15,879 bases of DNA from Candidatus Puniceispirillum sp. (GCA_016780525.1 JADHLR010000021.1:1-15879); one strand, 5' to 3'; shown: positions 5,998 through 14,402, counted from the stretch's first letter. Notes: generated by a model not told the origin, from the sequence alone. Translations and numbers: made by a program.

Positions 5998-7689
5998 GTG
6001 GATACTGGAACTGTGGACGCGGGTGTCTGGAAATCGGCACCAGGTAAAGGACGGAAAACACCTAAGGGCCGACAGGTCAGCGATACCGCTATCACTGAAG
6101 TGCAGTTGCTGCTCGGCGATCGTCCGCGTGAACGGCATTTGCTTATTGAATTTCTGCATCTTATTCAGGATCGATACGGGCATTTATCGCTGGCGCATAT
6201 GGCGGCCCTGGCTGAAGAGCTGCGCCTTAGTCAGACCGAAGTGTATGAGGTGGCGACCTTTTATGCGCATTTTGACGTGGTGCACGAAGATGAAACGCCA
6301 CCGCCTGCATTGACCATTCGGGTGTGCGACTCGTTGGCCTGCGAACTGGCTGGTGCCGATGCGCTGAACAAAGCCTTGCAGGACGGGCTTGACCCGGCCG
6401 AGGTGCGGGTTTTGCGGGCGCCATGTATGGGCCGGTGTGACACGGCGCCGGTGCTTGAGATCGGGCATAATCACATTGACCATGCGACAAAAGACAAGGT
6501 TGATGCAGCGATCGCGGCGGGAGATACGCATCCACATATCACCGATTATCAAAAGCTGGACGCCTATCGTGCCGATGGCGGCTATGTGCAGCTCGAATCC
6601 CTGCGCCGTGATGGCGATTGGGAAGCTGTTCAGGAGCTTGTCTCTCAAAGTGGCTTGCGCGGGCTTGGTGGTGCCGGATTCCCGTCTGGCAAAAAATGGG
6701 GGTTTGTGCGGGCTGCTGAAGGGCCACGCTATCTCGCGGTGAATGGCGATGAGGGCGAACCGGGCACATTCAAGGATCGTTATTACCTTGAGCGCACACC
6801 GCATCTGTTTCTCGAAGGCATGTTGATTGCCGCATGGGCTGTTGAGGCTGACATATGCTTTATCTATATGCGGGATGAATATCCGGTTGTTCTGGAAATT
6901 TTGCGGCAGGAGATCGCCAGCCTCGAAGCGGCTGGTCTGATCACCCCCGGTTATATCGATCTACGGCGTGGCGCGGGTGCCTATATCTGCGGTGAAGAAA
7001 GCGCCATGATCGAGTCAATTGAAGGAAAGCGTGGCTTGCCACGCCACCGGCCGCCATATGTTGCGCAGGTTGGTATTTTTGACCGGCCAACGCTGGTGCA
7101 TAACATCGAAACCTTGCACTGGATCGCACGGGTCTGCCGGGAAGGGCCGGAAATTTTATCTTCGGTCGAAAAAAATGGGCGGCGCGGGCTGCGCAGCTTT
7201 TCGGTATCCGGACGTGTTGCAAATCCGGGCGTGCATCTGTTGCCAGCCGGATCAACCATCACCGATATCATTGAGGCGGCTGATGGCATGGCTGACGGGC
7301 ATCAGTTCAAGGCGTATCAGCCCGGCGGGCCGTCTTCGGGTATTTTGCCAGCAAGCCTGAGCGATGTGCCGCTTGATTTTGATACCTTGCAACCGCATGG
7401 CAGCTTTATTGGATCGGCGGCTGTTGTGGTGCTTTCGGATCAGGACCGGGTGCGCGATGCGGCGCTGAATATGCTGCGGTTTTTCGAGGATGAGAGCTGC
7501 GGACAATGCACCCCATGCCGTACCGGCTGCAGTAAAGCTGTGCAGCTCATGCAGCAGGATGTATGGGACCAGACGCTGCTGACTGATCTGTGCGATGTGA
7601 TGCAGGATGCATCGATCTGCGGCTTAGGGCAGGCGGCGCCAAACCCGATCCGTTTGACCATGAAACATTTTCCTGATGAAATCAGTTGA
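5998..7689 (+). CDS. NAD-dependent formate dehydrogenase, fused gamma/beta (NuoE-NuoF-like) diaphorase subunit
   Basis: 563-residue cytoplasmic subunit that passes electrons from the catalytic subunit to NAD+ through Fe-S clusters and FMN. Residues about 30-165 form a NuoE-like thioredoxin-fold domain with [2Fe-2S] ligands Cys110, Cys115, Cys143 and Cys147. Residues about 200-555 form a NuoF-like domain. RGLGGAGFPSGKKW (221-234) and NGDEGEPGTFKDR (249-261) bind NADH and FMN. GAGAYICGEESA (326-337) follows. A [4Fe-4S] site is formed by Cys501, Cys504, Cys507 and Cys541. In FdsGBA enzymes these domains are separate proteins; here they are fused, as in Methylobacterium FDH1 beta (about 570 residues). 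Residues 1-30 are basic and have no recognised function. The stop overlaps the leader of the catalytic-subunit gene, so translation is probably coupled. Confidence 0.93.
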   Translation: MDTGTVDAGVWKSAPGKGRKTPKGRQVSDTAITEVQLLLGDRPRERHLLIEFLHLIQDRYGHLSLAHMAALAEELRLSQTEVYEVATFYAHFDVVHEDETPPPALTIRVCDSLACELAGADALNKALQDGLDPAEVRVLRAPCMGRCDTAPVLEIGHNHIDHATKDKVDAAIAAGDTHPHITDYQKLDAYRADGGYVQLESLRRDGDWEAVQELVSQSGLRGLGGAGFPSGKKWGFVRAAEGPRYLAVNGDEGEPGTFKDRYYLERTPHLFLEGMLIAAWAVEADICFIYMRDEYPVVLEILRQEIASLEAAGLITPGYIDLRRGAGAYICGEESAMIESIEGKRGLPRHRPPYVAQVGIFDRPTLVHNIETLHWIARVCREGPEILSSVEKNGRRGLRSFSVSGRVANPGVHLLPAGSTITDIIEAADGMADGHQFKAYQPGGPSSGILPASLSDVPLDFDTLQPHGSFIGSAAVVVLSDQDRVRDAALNMLRFFEDESCGQCTPCRTGCSKAVQLMQQDVWDQTLLTDLCDVMQDASICGLGQAAPNPIRLTMKHFPDEIS

Positions 7690-7697
7690 GGTTGATA

Positions 7698-10481
7698 ATG
7701 CTTGATTCAACGCCACAAAAGACCGTTACCTTTGAGCTTGATGGAAAAGAAGTTACCGTCAGTGAAGGCACCACCATCTGGCAAGCGGCGCAGGCCGAAG
7801 GTCAGGTGATCCCGCATTTATGCCACAAGCCGGAGCCGGGCTACCGCTCCGATGGCAACTGTCGCGCCTGCATGGTCGAAATTGAGGGCGAGCGCGTGCT
7901 AGCCGCATCATGTATACGCACAGTTCAAGAGGGTATGGTGGTACGCTCAAACAGCGAGCGTGCAACCAAATCGCGTGCGCTTGTGGTTGAATTGCTGGCG
8001 GCGGATCAGCCTGCTACAGCTCATGACGCGTCATCGCATTTTATCGAAATGGCGAAACTGAACAATGTTGATGGCAGCCGGTTCCCGGCAAAAGACCCGT
8101 CGCATGTGCCGCTATTGGATGACAGTCATGTGGCGATGCGGGTGAATCTTGACGCCTGTATTCATTGTAATTTATGCGTTCGTGCCTGTCGTGAAGTGCA
8201 GGTTAATGATGTGATTGGCATGTCAGGCCGTGGTAATGAGGCGCAGATCGTCTTTGATATGGACGACCCAATGGGCGCATCGACATGTGTCGCTTGTGGT
8301 GAATGTGTGCAGGCGTGCCCGACCGGGGCGTTGATGCCAGCCACCGTTCTTGATGATGCACAGGCCGGCGACCGCGCCGATTATGACCGCGAAGTGCAGT
8401 CGGTTTGCCCCTATTGCGGGGTTGGCTGTCAGCTGTCGTTTAAAGTGAAAGATGACAAGGTTAAATATGTCGAGGGTGTGAATGGCCCGGCGAATGAAAA
8501 CCGCTTATGTGTCAAAGGGCGGTTTGGCTTTGATTATGTGCATCATGCGCACCGGTTGACGGTGCCGTTGATCCGCCGTGATGATGCGCCGGCAAAGGGC
8601 TTGAATGTCGACCCGGCATACCCGCTGTCGCATTTTCGTGAAGCCAGCTGGGAAGAGGCACTGGATGTCGCCGCGAATGGGCTGGCAGCGCACCGTGATA
8701 TTGCCGGAACCCGGGTCGCGGGTTTTGGATCGGCGAAATGTTCGAACGAAGAAGCCTATTTGTTCCAAAAGCTGATCCGGCAGGGATTTGGTCACAATAA
8801 TGTGGATCACTGCACACGCCTGTGCCATGCGTCATCAGTTGCGGCGCTCCTTGAAAATGTAGGGTCAGGTGCCGTTACCGCCACCTTTAATGAAATTGAA
8901 AATGCCGATGCGGCAATTGTAATCGGTGCCAACCCAACGGAAAATCATCCGGTGGCGGCGACCTATTTCAAGCAATTTGCGAAACGTGGTGGCAAGCTGA
9001 TCGTGATGGATCCGCGTGGTCATGGGCTGAAGCGTCACGCCACGCATATGCTGCAATTCCGTCCCGGATCTGATGTGGCGATGCTGAACGCCATCATGAA
9101 TGTGATTGTTGAAGAACAGCTTTATGATCAGCAATATATTGATGGTTTCACCGAAAACTGGGATGCCATGAAGGCGCACCTGAAAGATTTTACCCCGGAA
9201 AAAATGGCAGAATTCTGCGGTATTGATGCGGACAGCTTGCGGGCTGTGGCGCGTGATTTTGCCACCGCGAAATCAGCTATGATTTTCTGGGGCATGGGTG
9301 TCTCACAGCATATTCATGGCACCGATAATTCGCGTTGTCTGATCTCGCTGGCGCTGATGTGTGGCCAGGTCGGACGCCCTGGCACCGGTCTGCATCCGCT
9401 GCGCGGGCAGAATAACGTGCAAGGCGCGTCAGATGCCGGATTGATCCCGATGTTTTTGCCGGATTATCAGAGTGTCACGGATGAAGGTGTGCGCTCTGCC
9501 TTTAATGAAATTTGGCAGTCTGACAATATTCTGGATCAAAAAGGCCTAACCGTTACCGAAATTATGGATGCGGTACATGACGGCGATATTTCTGCGATGT
9601 ATATTTTGGGTGAAAACCCGGCGATGTCAGACCCGGATGTCGGGCATGCGCGTGACGCGCTGGCAAAGCTGGATCACCTTGTCGTACAGGATATTTTCCT
9701 CACCGAAACAGCAAATTATGCTGATGTGATTTTGCCAGCTTCAGCCTGGGCGGAAAAGACCGGTACGGTGACCAACACCAACCGTCAGGTACAGATGGGG
9801 CGGCCGGCGATTGCCCCGCCCGGTCAGGCCAAAGAGGATTGGTGGATCACCGTTGAGCTTGCCAAGCGGCTTGGGCTTAACTGGGCATATGAAGGTCCAC
9901 GCGAAGTATTTGCCGAGATGAAACGCTCGATGAAATCGCTTGAAAACATCACCTGGGAACGTCTGGAAACAGAAAATGTTGTGGCCTATCCGTCGCTTGA
10001 CGAGACCGACCCGGGCCAGCCAATTGTGTTTGGTGACGGGTTTCCAAGGCATGAGGGCCGCGCCCGCTTTACCCCGGCCAGCATAATCGCGCCGGCGGAA
10101 ACCCCGGATACTGAATATCCGATGGTGCTGACGACCGGACGCCAGCTCGAACATTGGCACACTGGTTCAATGACCCGGCGAGCGCATGTACTAGACACTG
10201 TCGAGCCGCAAGCGAATGCCTCGTTGCACCCGCGGACAATGCATAAATTGGGCATTGTCGCTGGCGAAATGATCACAATTGAAACACGTCGTGGTTCGAT
10301 TTCGATTATGGCGCGTGCTGATAAAGCTGTGTCGGATGATATGGTGTTTGTGCCATTTGCCTATGTTGAGGCGGCGGCGAACATTCTGACCAATCCGCAG
10401 GTTGATCCCTATGGCAAGATCCCGGAATTCAAATTTGCCGCTTGTCGGGTTAGTAAACCGAGCGCTGTGGCGGCTGAATAA
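7698..10481 (+). CDS. NAD-dependent formate dehydrogenase, Mo/W catalytic alpha subunit
   Basis: 927-residue subunit that oxidises formate to CO2 at a molybdenum or tungsten bis-MGD site. An N-terminal NuoG-like [2Fe-2S] domain has Cys42, 55, 58 and 72. A two-cluster ferredoxin domain has Cys154/157/160/164 and 197/200/203/207. The Mo/W domain has its [4Fe-4S] at CPYCGVGC (237-244) plus Cys271. In HCTRLCHASS the metal ligand should be Cys376 (Cys, not selenocysteine), followed by His377. Arg569 in LRGQNNVQG is 193 residues later, the same spacing as Sec140/Arg333 of E. coli FdhF. The C-terminal dinucleotide-binding domain ends normally. The His/Cys [4Fe-4S] motif of FdsA enzymes between the first two domains is absent, as in FDH1-type enzymes (from memory). 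The start is ATG 7698, with GAGG at 7688-7691. No fdhD, mob or delta-subunit gene adjoins it. Confidence 0.95.
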   Translation: MLDSTPQKTVTFELDGKEVTVSEGTTIWQAAQAEGQVIPHLCHKPEPGYRSDGNCRACMVEIEGERVLAASCIRTVQEGMVVRSNSERATKSRALVVELLAADQPATAHDASSHFIEMAKLNNVDGSRFPAKDPSHVPLLDDSHVAMRVNLDACIHCNLCVRACREVQVNDVIGMSGRGNEAQIVFDMDDPMGASTCVACGECVQACPTGALMPATVLDDAQAGDRADYDREVQSVCPYCGVGCQLSFKVKDDKVKYVEGVNGPANENRLCVKGRFGFDYVHHAHRLTVPLIRRDDAPAKGLNVDPAYPLSHFREASWEEALDVAANGLAAHRDIAGTRVAGFGSAKCSNEEAYLFQKLIRQGFGHNNVDHCTRLCHASSVAALLENVGSGAVTATFNEIENADAAIVIGANPTENHPVAATYFKQFAKRGGKLIVMDPRGHGLKRHATHMLQFRPGSDVAMLNAIMNVIVEEQLYDQQYIDGFTENWDAMKAHLKDFTPEKMAEFCGIDADSLRAVARDFATAKSAMIFWGMGVSQHIHGTDNSRCLISLALMCGQVGRPGTGLHPLRGQNNVQGASDAGLIPMFLPDYQSVTDEGVRSAFNEIWQSDNILDQKGLTVTEIMDAVHDGDISAMYILGENPAMSDPDVGHARDALAKLDHLVVQDIFLTETANYADVILPASAWAEKTGTVTNTNRQVQMGRPAIAPPGQAKEDWWITVELAKRLGLNWAYEGPREVFAEMKRSMKSLENITWERLETENVVAYPSLDETDPGQPIVFGDGFPRHEGRARFTPASIIAPAETPDTEYPMVLTTGRQLEHWHTGSMTRRAHVLDTVEPQANASLHPRTMHKLGIVAGEMITIETRRGSISIMARADKAVSDDMVFVPFAYVEAAANILTNPQVDPYGKIPEFKFAACRVSKPSAVAAE

Positions 10482-10521
10482 GCACCATCTGGTTGCATCC
10501 CGGCTCGCAAGATTAAAACGC

Positions 10522-10559
10522 AAAAAATATGACGGCGCCGTTATGGTGCCGTCATTTTT
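10522..10559. terminator. bidirectional rho-independent terminator between fdh and scfR
   Basis: A 10-bp stem with one G.U pair (10530-10539 with 10545-10554) and loop GTTAT is followed by TTTTT. An A-run at 10522-10527 precedes it, so it can work on both strands, ending both the formate dehydrogenase operon and the convergent regulator gene. Confidence 0.85.
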
Positions 10560-10579
10560 ATGCGGCAATCATCGCCGCG

Positions 10580-12025
10580 TCAGTTGATATCCAGATCGAA
10601 CATGCCCGCCCGCCGCATATGGCCATCAAAGCGCAATTCATGCCCAATCGGCGGATGCGCCCGTTGGGTGCAGTCCATACGTTCACAAGCGGCACAGCCA
10701 ATGCCAATCGGTTCCAGATTTTTTGGTTTGCCGGTATCGATGTGATCGGCATAGATAATGTCGCGCGCATGATGCAATTCGCATCCCAACGCCACAGCAA
10801 ATTCGGTGGTTTCTTCTGATACAGCTGACCACAAGGGCGGCACCGTTCTGGCAAGGGTGAAAAATTTCTGCCCACCGGGAAGCTCCACCGCCTGTGTCAG
10901 AATTTTTTCAGGGGTGCGGAAAGCCTTATGCACGGCCCATTTAGGACAGGTGCCGCCATGTGTGGCAAATTGCATACCGGCAGCAGCCAGCCGTTTGGAA
11001 ATGTTGCCGGCATCATCGACCCGCACAAAAAAGAACGGTATGCCGCGCATATGCGATGCGTTCAAAGTGGTCAGCCGGTGGCAAACCTGCTCTAGCGATG
11101 TATCGAAACGACGACCAAGCAAATCCAGATCATAACGCAGATTTTTGGCTGATTCGAGAAATGCGTCATAGGGCATCATGACCGCGCCAGCAAAATACGC
11201 CGCCAATGTGACCTTCAGCAATGACACGGTCTGCTGATCATCGCTGTCCAGTGTGGCGCAGATCTCATCCAGAATCGGCTGCTGGCTGAGCAGCGCATAT
11301 TGTACCAGCAAATGAAACTGTCGCTGTGGCCGGCGTAACGCTTCGCTGAGCAGAATTTCGCGGCGATGCTGGTCGTAGCGGCGCAGCTGGTTTTGCATCA
11401 CCTTGACCGGTAACACCCGAACCCGCAAGCCAGCCGTGCTGTTGATATGGTTGGCAATATTGGCCAGCGGATTTTCCATGGCGGTTTTCTCGCCGCTATT
11501 GCCCTGAAACATAATGCCCGCCTTTTCGCATAATGTTTCGGCGGCATCTTCAAGCACTGCAAAATAATTATTTTGTGACTGTAAAAACTCGCGCACCCGC
11601 TCAACCGGGGCATTGACCTTGGTCATCATCCGGCCATCGCCAGTCGTCACCTCAATTTCATCGCGTACTTTTCGATAGGCCTGAAACAGCGTGTAGATGG
11701 CACGCGCGGCGCCCGGGGCAGCGGTGATCATGTCCTGAATTTCGCGCCGCGGGACACGTTCATCCGCCAATAGCGGGTCGGTAAAAATTTCGGTAATTGA
11801 GGTGTTTAATGCGGCGCTGTCATCCTCGGCAAATTCCTTAAGGTCAATGTCAAAGCTATTGCCGAGGCGTAATAAAAGCGCGACGGTCAGCGGGCGCTGG
11901 TTATGCTCGAGAAGATTCAGATAGGACGGGCTGATATCCAGAATTTCGGACATTGCCGTCTGCGACAGCTCCATTGATTGGCGCAACCGGCGTAATTTGT
12001 GGCCAACCAGAATTTTTTCCTGCAC
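10580..12025 (-). CDS. XRE/ScfR-family transcriptional regulator (short-chain acyl-CoA sensing, PccR/PrpR/RamB-like)
   Basis: 481-residue regulator. Residues about 8-62 are an XRE-type helix-turn-helix (LRRLRQSMELSQTAMSEIL, then SPSYLNLLEHNQRPLT). A central region with an IrrE-like segment follows (TLAAYFAGAVMMPYDAFLES, about 268-287) that lacks an HExxH zinc motif. The ScfR C-terminal domain carries GGTCPKWAVHKAF (Cys360) and CAACERMDC (Cys444, 447, 452). Relatives RamB, PrpR and PccR control acetate, glyoxylate or propionyl-CoA genes in response to acyl-CoA. A 4Fe-4S cluster has been reported for mycobacterial PrpR, and the four cysteines here could hold one. The GTG start follows AGGAGG (12032-12037) at 6 nt. 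It is divergent from the reductase-like gene, with a candidate operator between them. It has no propionyl-CoA gene next to it in this window. Confidence 0.9.
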   Translation of the reverse strand: MQEKILVGHKLRRLRQSMELSQTAMSEILDISPSYLNLLEHNQRPLTVALLLRLGNSFDIDLKEFAEDDSAALNTSITEIFTDPLLADERVPRREIQDMITAAPGAARAIYTLFQAYRKVRDEIEVTTGDGRMMTKVNAPVERVREFLQSQNNYFAVLEDAAETLCEKAGIMFQGNSGEKTAMENPLANIANHINSTAGLRVRVLPVKVMQNQLRRYDQHRREILLSEALRRPQRQFHLLVQYALLSQQPILDEICATLDSDDQQTVSLLKVTLAAYFAGAVMMPYDAFLESAKNLRYDLDLLGRRFDTSLEQVCHRLTTLNASHMRGIPFFFVRVDDAGNISKRLAAAGMQFATHGGTCPKWAVHKAFRTPEKILTQAVELPGGQKFFTLARTVPPLWSAVSEETTEFAVALGCELHHARDIIYADHIDTGKPKNLEPIGIGCAACERMDCTQRAHPPIGHELRFDGHMRRAGMFDLDIN

Positions 12026-12031
12026 ACTATG

Positions 12032-12037
12032 CCTCCT
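12032..12037 (-). promoter_or_regulatory. ribosome binding site of the ScfR-family gene
   Basis: AGGAGG on the - strand lies 6 nt before the GTG at 12025. No in-frame ATG is near, so it fixes a GTG start. Confidence 0.8.
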
Positions 12038-12125
12038 GCGGAATAGGTCTCCTAAATGCCCGTTATGGCTCAGTTTGCTGAGGCGTTACGGGTTTGTTAC
12101 CACAATATTAGGGAGGTCGCGGGCC

Positions 12126-12168
12126 TTTGTAAAATGAAAATGTAAAAAATTTACAATTTTCACATTTT
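12126..12168. promoter_or_regulatory. AT-rich inverted repeat, candidate ScfR-family operator (copy 2)
   Basis: TGTAAA (12141-12146) and TTTACA (12150-12155) form the core. An extra half-site TTTGTAAA lies at 12126-12133. Outer AAAATG (12131-12136) and CATTTT (12163-12168) add looser symmetry. The core and flanks closely match the element at 142-188. It lies 116 bp upstream of the ScfR-family start and 186 bp upstream of the divergent reductase-like start, so autoregulation and control of the neighbour are both plausible. This is inferred from position and from the known TTTGCAAA sites of ScfR-family PccR. Confidence 0.55.
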
Positions 12169-12333
12169 CTCTTTTTTCCTCGCTTTCGTGACCCTTTTAG
12201 ATGATTTTAGTGTTGTGTTTTGGCGGTTCCGCGTACGCAACGCCAAACCAAAATGCCGCAGATGCGGATCTCCAACCGTTGGAGTGCCCATCAAACTGGC
12301 AGAATGCGTCGCAGATATTGGGCAGATATTGCT

Positions 12334-12338
12334 AGGAG
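12334..12338 (+). promoter_or_regulatory. ribosome binding site deciding the start of the reductase-like gene
   Basis: AGGAG lies 8 nt before the ATG at 12347. The reading frame is open back to 12188, so this site and the Rossmann strand that begins right after the ATG decide the start. Confidence 0.8.
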
Positions 12339-12346
12339 ATTGTCAG

Positions 12347-13408
12347 ATGAAGATGCTTATTTTGGGTGCATCATATGGGTCGTTATTGTCCACAAAACTG
12401 CTGATGGCAGGGCATGATGTCACATTAATCTGTCGGTCTGCCTCGGCGGCGCTGATCAATAGCGAGGGCACCGAAGTGCGGATCAAGCTGCGCGATGAAG
12501 ACGCGCACCGTGCCATTCGCTCGGCTGACCTGCCTGGCAGCTTGAATGCGGTGACACCTGAACAGGCGCGCCCGGAAGATTATGACATGATCGCGCTGGC
12601 CATGCAGGAGCCACAATATTCAGCGCCGTCTGTGCGTGGCCTGATGGCGCGGATTGCGGCGAGCGGTAAGCCATGTCTGTCGATCATGAACATGCCGCCC
12701 TTGCCATTTTTGCGCCGGATCGAATCGCTTGAGAATATGGCGCTGGACAGTGCCTATGATGATGCGTCTGTCTGGCAGGGTTTTGAACCCGGGCTGATGT
12801 CTTTATGCAGCCCTGATCCACAGGCGTTCCGTCCGCCCGAGGAAGGCACTAATATTTTGCATGTTGGCCTGCCAACAAACTTTAAAGCGGCGGTTTTTGC
12901 TGACCCGGCGCATACAGCATTGTTGCGGCAGCTGGAAGCCGATATCGCTGCGGTCACAATTGACGGCAAAGATGTGCCGGTTAAATTGCGTGTATATGAC
13001 AGCTTGTTTGTGCCGATGGCAAAATGGAGCATGCTGCTGACTGGGAATTACCGCTGTGTTGAGGATGACGGGGTGCGCGCCATTCGCGACGCTGTGCATG
13101 GTGACATTGATGCGTCATCACAGATGTATGCGTGGGTTGATGCGTTGGCCCGCCAGCTTGGTGCGGACGCTGCCGATCAGGTGCCCTTTGAAAAATATGC
13201 GAATGCGGCAAATAGCCTGTTGAAGCCGTCTTCGGCGGCACGGGCCATTGCCTCTGGCGTCGCCAATATTGAGCGTGTTGACCGGCTGGTGCAATTGATT
13301 GGCAAGGGTCTTGGGCTGCACAATGCCGAGCTTGACCAGATTGTGTCAATCGTTGATGCGCGGCTGCATGCAAATGCAAATTTTGATAAGGTCGCCAGCG
13401 TCGGCTAA
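12347..13408 (+). CDS. ketopantoate reductase-like NAD(P)-dependent dehydrogenase
   Basis: 353-residue soluble protein. It begins directly with a Rossmann strand and glycine loop (MKMLILGASYGS, Gly7 and Gly11) followed by AGHDVTLICR, the pattern of 2-dehydropantoate 2-reductases (ApbA/PanE). The helical C-terminal half (SSAARAIASGVANIERVDRL, then LGLHNAELDQIV) also follows that family. It is longer than typical PanE (about 300). The catalytic Lys is probably Lys226, but the usual KxxxN is not kept: the sequence reads KWSMLLTGN, with Leu where Asn is expected. A true role in pantothenate synthesis is therefore doubtful, and another 2-oxoacid or beta-hydroxyacid substrate is possible. A 321-bp spacer with the candidate ScfR operator separates it from the divergent regulator, which may control it. 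Confidence 0.75.
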   Translation: MKMLILGASYGSLLSTKLLMAGHDVTLICRSASAALINSEGTEVRIKLRDEDAHRAIRSADLPGSLNAVTPEQARPEDYDMIALAMQEPQYSAPSVRGLMARIAASGKPCLSIMNMPPLPFLRRIESLENMALDSAYDDASVWQGFEPGLMSLCSPDPQAFRPPEEGTNILHVGLPTNFKAAVFADPAHTALLRQLEADIAAVTIDGKDVPVKLRVYDSLFVPMAKWSMLLTGNYRCVEDDGVRAIRDAVHGDIDASSQMYAWVDALARQLGADAADQVPFEKYANAANSLLKPSSAARAIASGVANIERVDRLVQLIGKGLGLHNAELDQIVSIVDARLHANANFDKVASVG

Positions 13409-13444
13409 CGCTGCGAAAGCCATCCGGGTGTAAATCCATGACAT

Positions 13445-13477
13445 AAAAAAACGGCGGTGATATGTCACCGCCGTTTT
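13445..13477. terminator. bidirectional terminator between the reductase-like gene and sucD
   Basis: A 13-bp stem (13448-13460 with 13465-13477) with loop TATG has an A-run on the left arm and TTTT on the right arm. The symmetry lets it end both convergent transcripts, 36 bp after the + strand stop and 18 bp after the - strand sucD stop. Confidence 0.88.
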
Positions 13478-13495
13478 GCTTTGGAGGAAATTGGT

Positions 13496-14398
13496 TTAGC
13501 CATTTAGCAGAGATACTAATGTATCGCCGAGTTTGGCTGGCGATGGCGATACCCGCACACCGGCCGCTTCGAGCGCGGCGATCTTGTCATCGGCGCCACC
13601 TTTGCCGCCTGAAATGACCGCGCCAGCATGACCCATGGTGCGTCCCGGCGGTGATGTCAGCCCGGCGATAAAGCCAACCGTTGGTTTGGAGCGGCCTTTC
13701 TTCGCCTCGTCAATCAGAAACTGCGCGGCGTCTTCTTCGGCGGAGCCACCGATTTCACCAATCATGATAATGGCTTCGGTCGCATCATCCGCCAGAAACA
13801 GTTCAAGCACGTCAATAAATTCAGTGCCTTTGACCGGGTCGCCGCCGATGCCCACAGCAGAGCTTTGGCCAAGTCCAGCCATTGATGTCTGATAGACAGC
13901 CTCATAGGTCAATGTGCCGGAACGCGATAGCACGCCGACTGACCCTTTTCTGAAAATGCTGGCTGGCATGATGCCAATTTTGCACTCATCCGGTGTCATC
14001 AGCCCGGGGCAGTTCGGCCCGATCAGCCGTGATTTTGAGGCGTTCAGCTTTTCCTTCACGCGCACCATGTCAAGAACCGGAACGCCTTCGGTGATACAGG
14101 TAATCAGTTCGATGCCGGCATCAATAGATTCCTCAATCGCGGCGGCGGCACCGGCAGGTGGCACATAAATCACCGAGGCATTGGCCCCGGTTGCATCTTT
14201 GGCCTCGGCAACCGAACTGTAGAGCGGCAGGCTTTGTCCCGATGCGCTGGTCCATTGCTGGCCACCCTTTTGCGGATGCGTACCGGCAACCATCTGCGTG
14301 CCGTGATAGGCGAGTGCCTGTTCGGTATGAAAGGTGCCGGTCTTGCCGGTCAGGCCTTGGGTGATAATTTTGGTATCCTTGTTGATCAAAATAGACAT
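13496..14398 (-). CDS. sucD: succinyl-CoA synthetase (succinate-CoA ligase) alpha subunit
   Basis: 300-residue alpha subunit of the TCA-cycle enzyme that interconverts succinyl-CoA and succinate with formation of ATP or GTP. The CoA-binding motif GLTGKTGTFH lies at 15-24, CITEGVPV at 101-108 and GPNCPG at 127-132. The phosphorylated histidine is His257 in MGHAGAVISGG. Length is slightly above the usual 290 because of a short insertion after GTHPQKGG (about 40-56), a form I recall from other alphaproteobacteria. The gene starts 4 nt after the sucC stop, with AAGGG overlapping the end of sucC, so the two subunits are translationally coupled. Malate-CoA ligase (mtkB) is a close paralogue, but the overall sequence reads as SucD. 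Confidence 0.95.
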   Translation of the reverse strand: MSILINKDTKIITQGLTGKTGTFHTEQALAYHGTQMVAGTHPQKGGQQWTSASGQSLPLYSSVAEAKDATGANASVIYVPPAGAAAAIEESIDAGIELITCITEGVPVLDMVRVKEKLNASKSRLIGPNCPGLMTPDECKIGIMPASIFRKGSVGVLSRSGTLTYEAVYQTSMAGLGQSSAVGIGGDPVKGTEFIDVLELFLADDATEAIIMIGEIGGSAEEDAAQFLIDEAKKGRSKPTVGFIAGLTSPPGRTMGHAGAVISGGKGGADDKIAALEAAGVRVSPSPAKLGDTLVSLLNG

Positions 14399-14402
14399 GT
14401 CT

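Noticed and set aside
6184..6804. Antisense open frame (206 codons) opposite the fused formate dehydrogenase subunit.
   Set aside because: It lies entirely over clear NuoE/NuoF coding sequence, and its translation resembles no protein domain.
12188..12346. The reading frame of the ketopantoate-reductase-like gene stays open upstream to a GTG at 12188, giving a 53-residue extension with a CxxC pair.
   Set aside because: The ATG at 12347 has AGGAG at 8 nt and starts exactly at the Rossmann strand. The GTG has no ribosome binding site, and the extension lacks family similarity.
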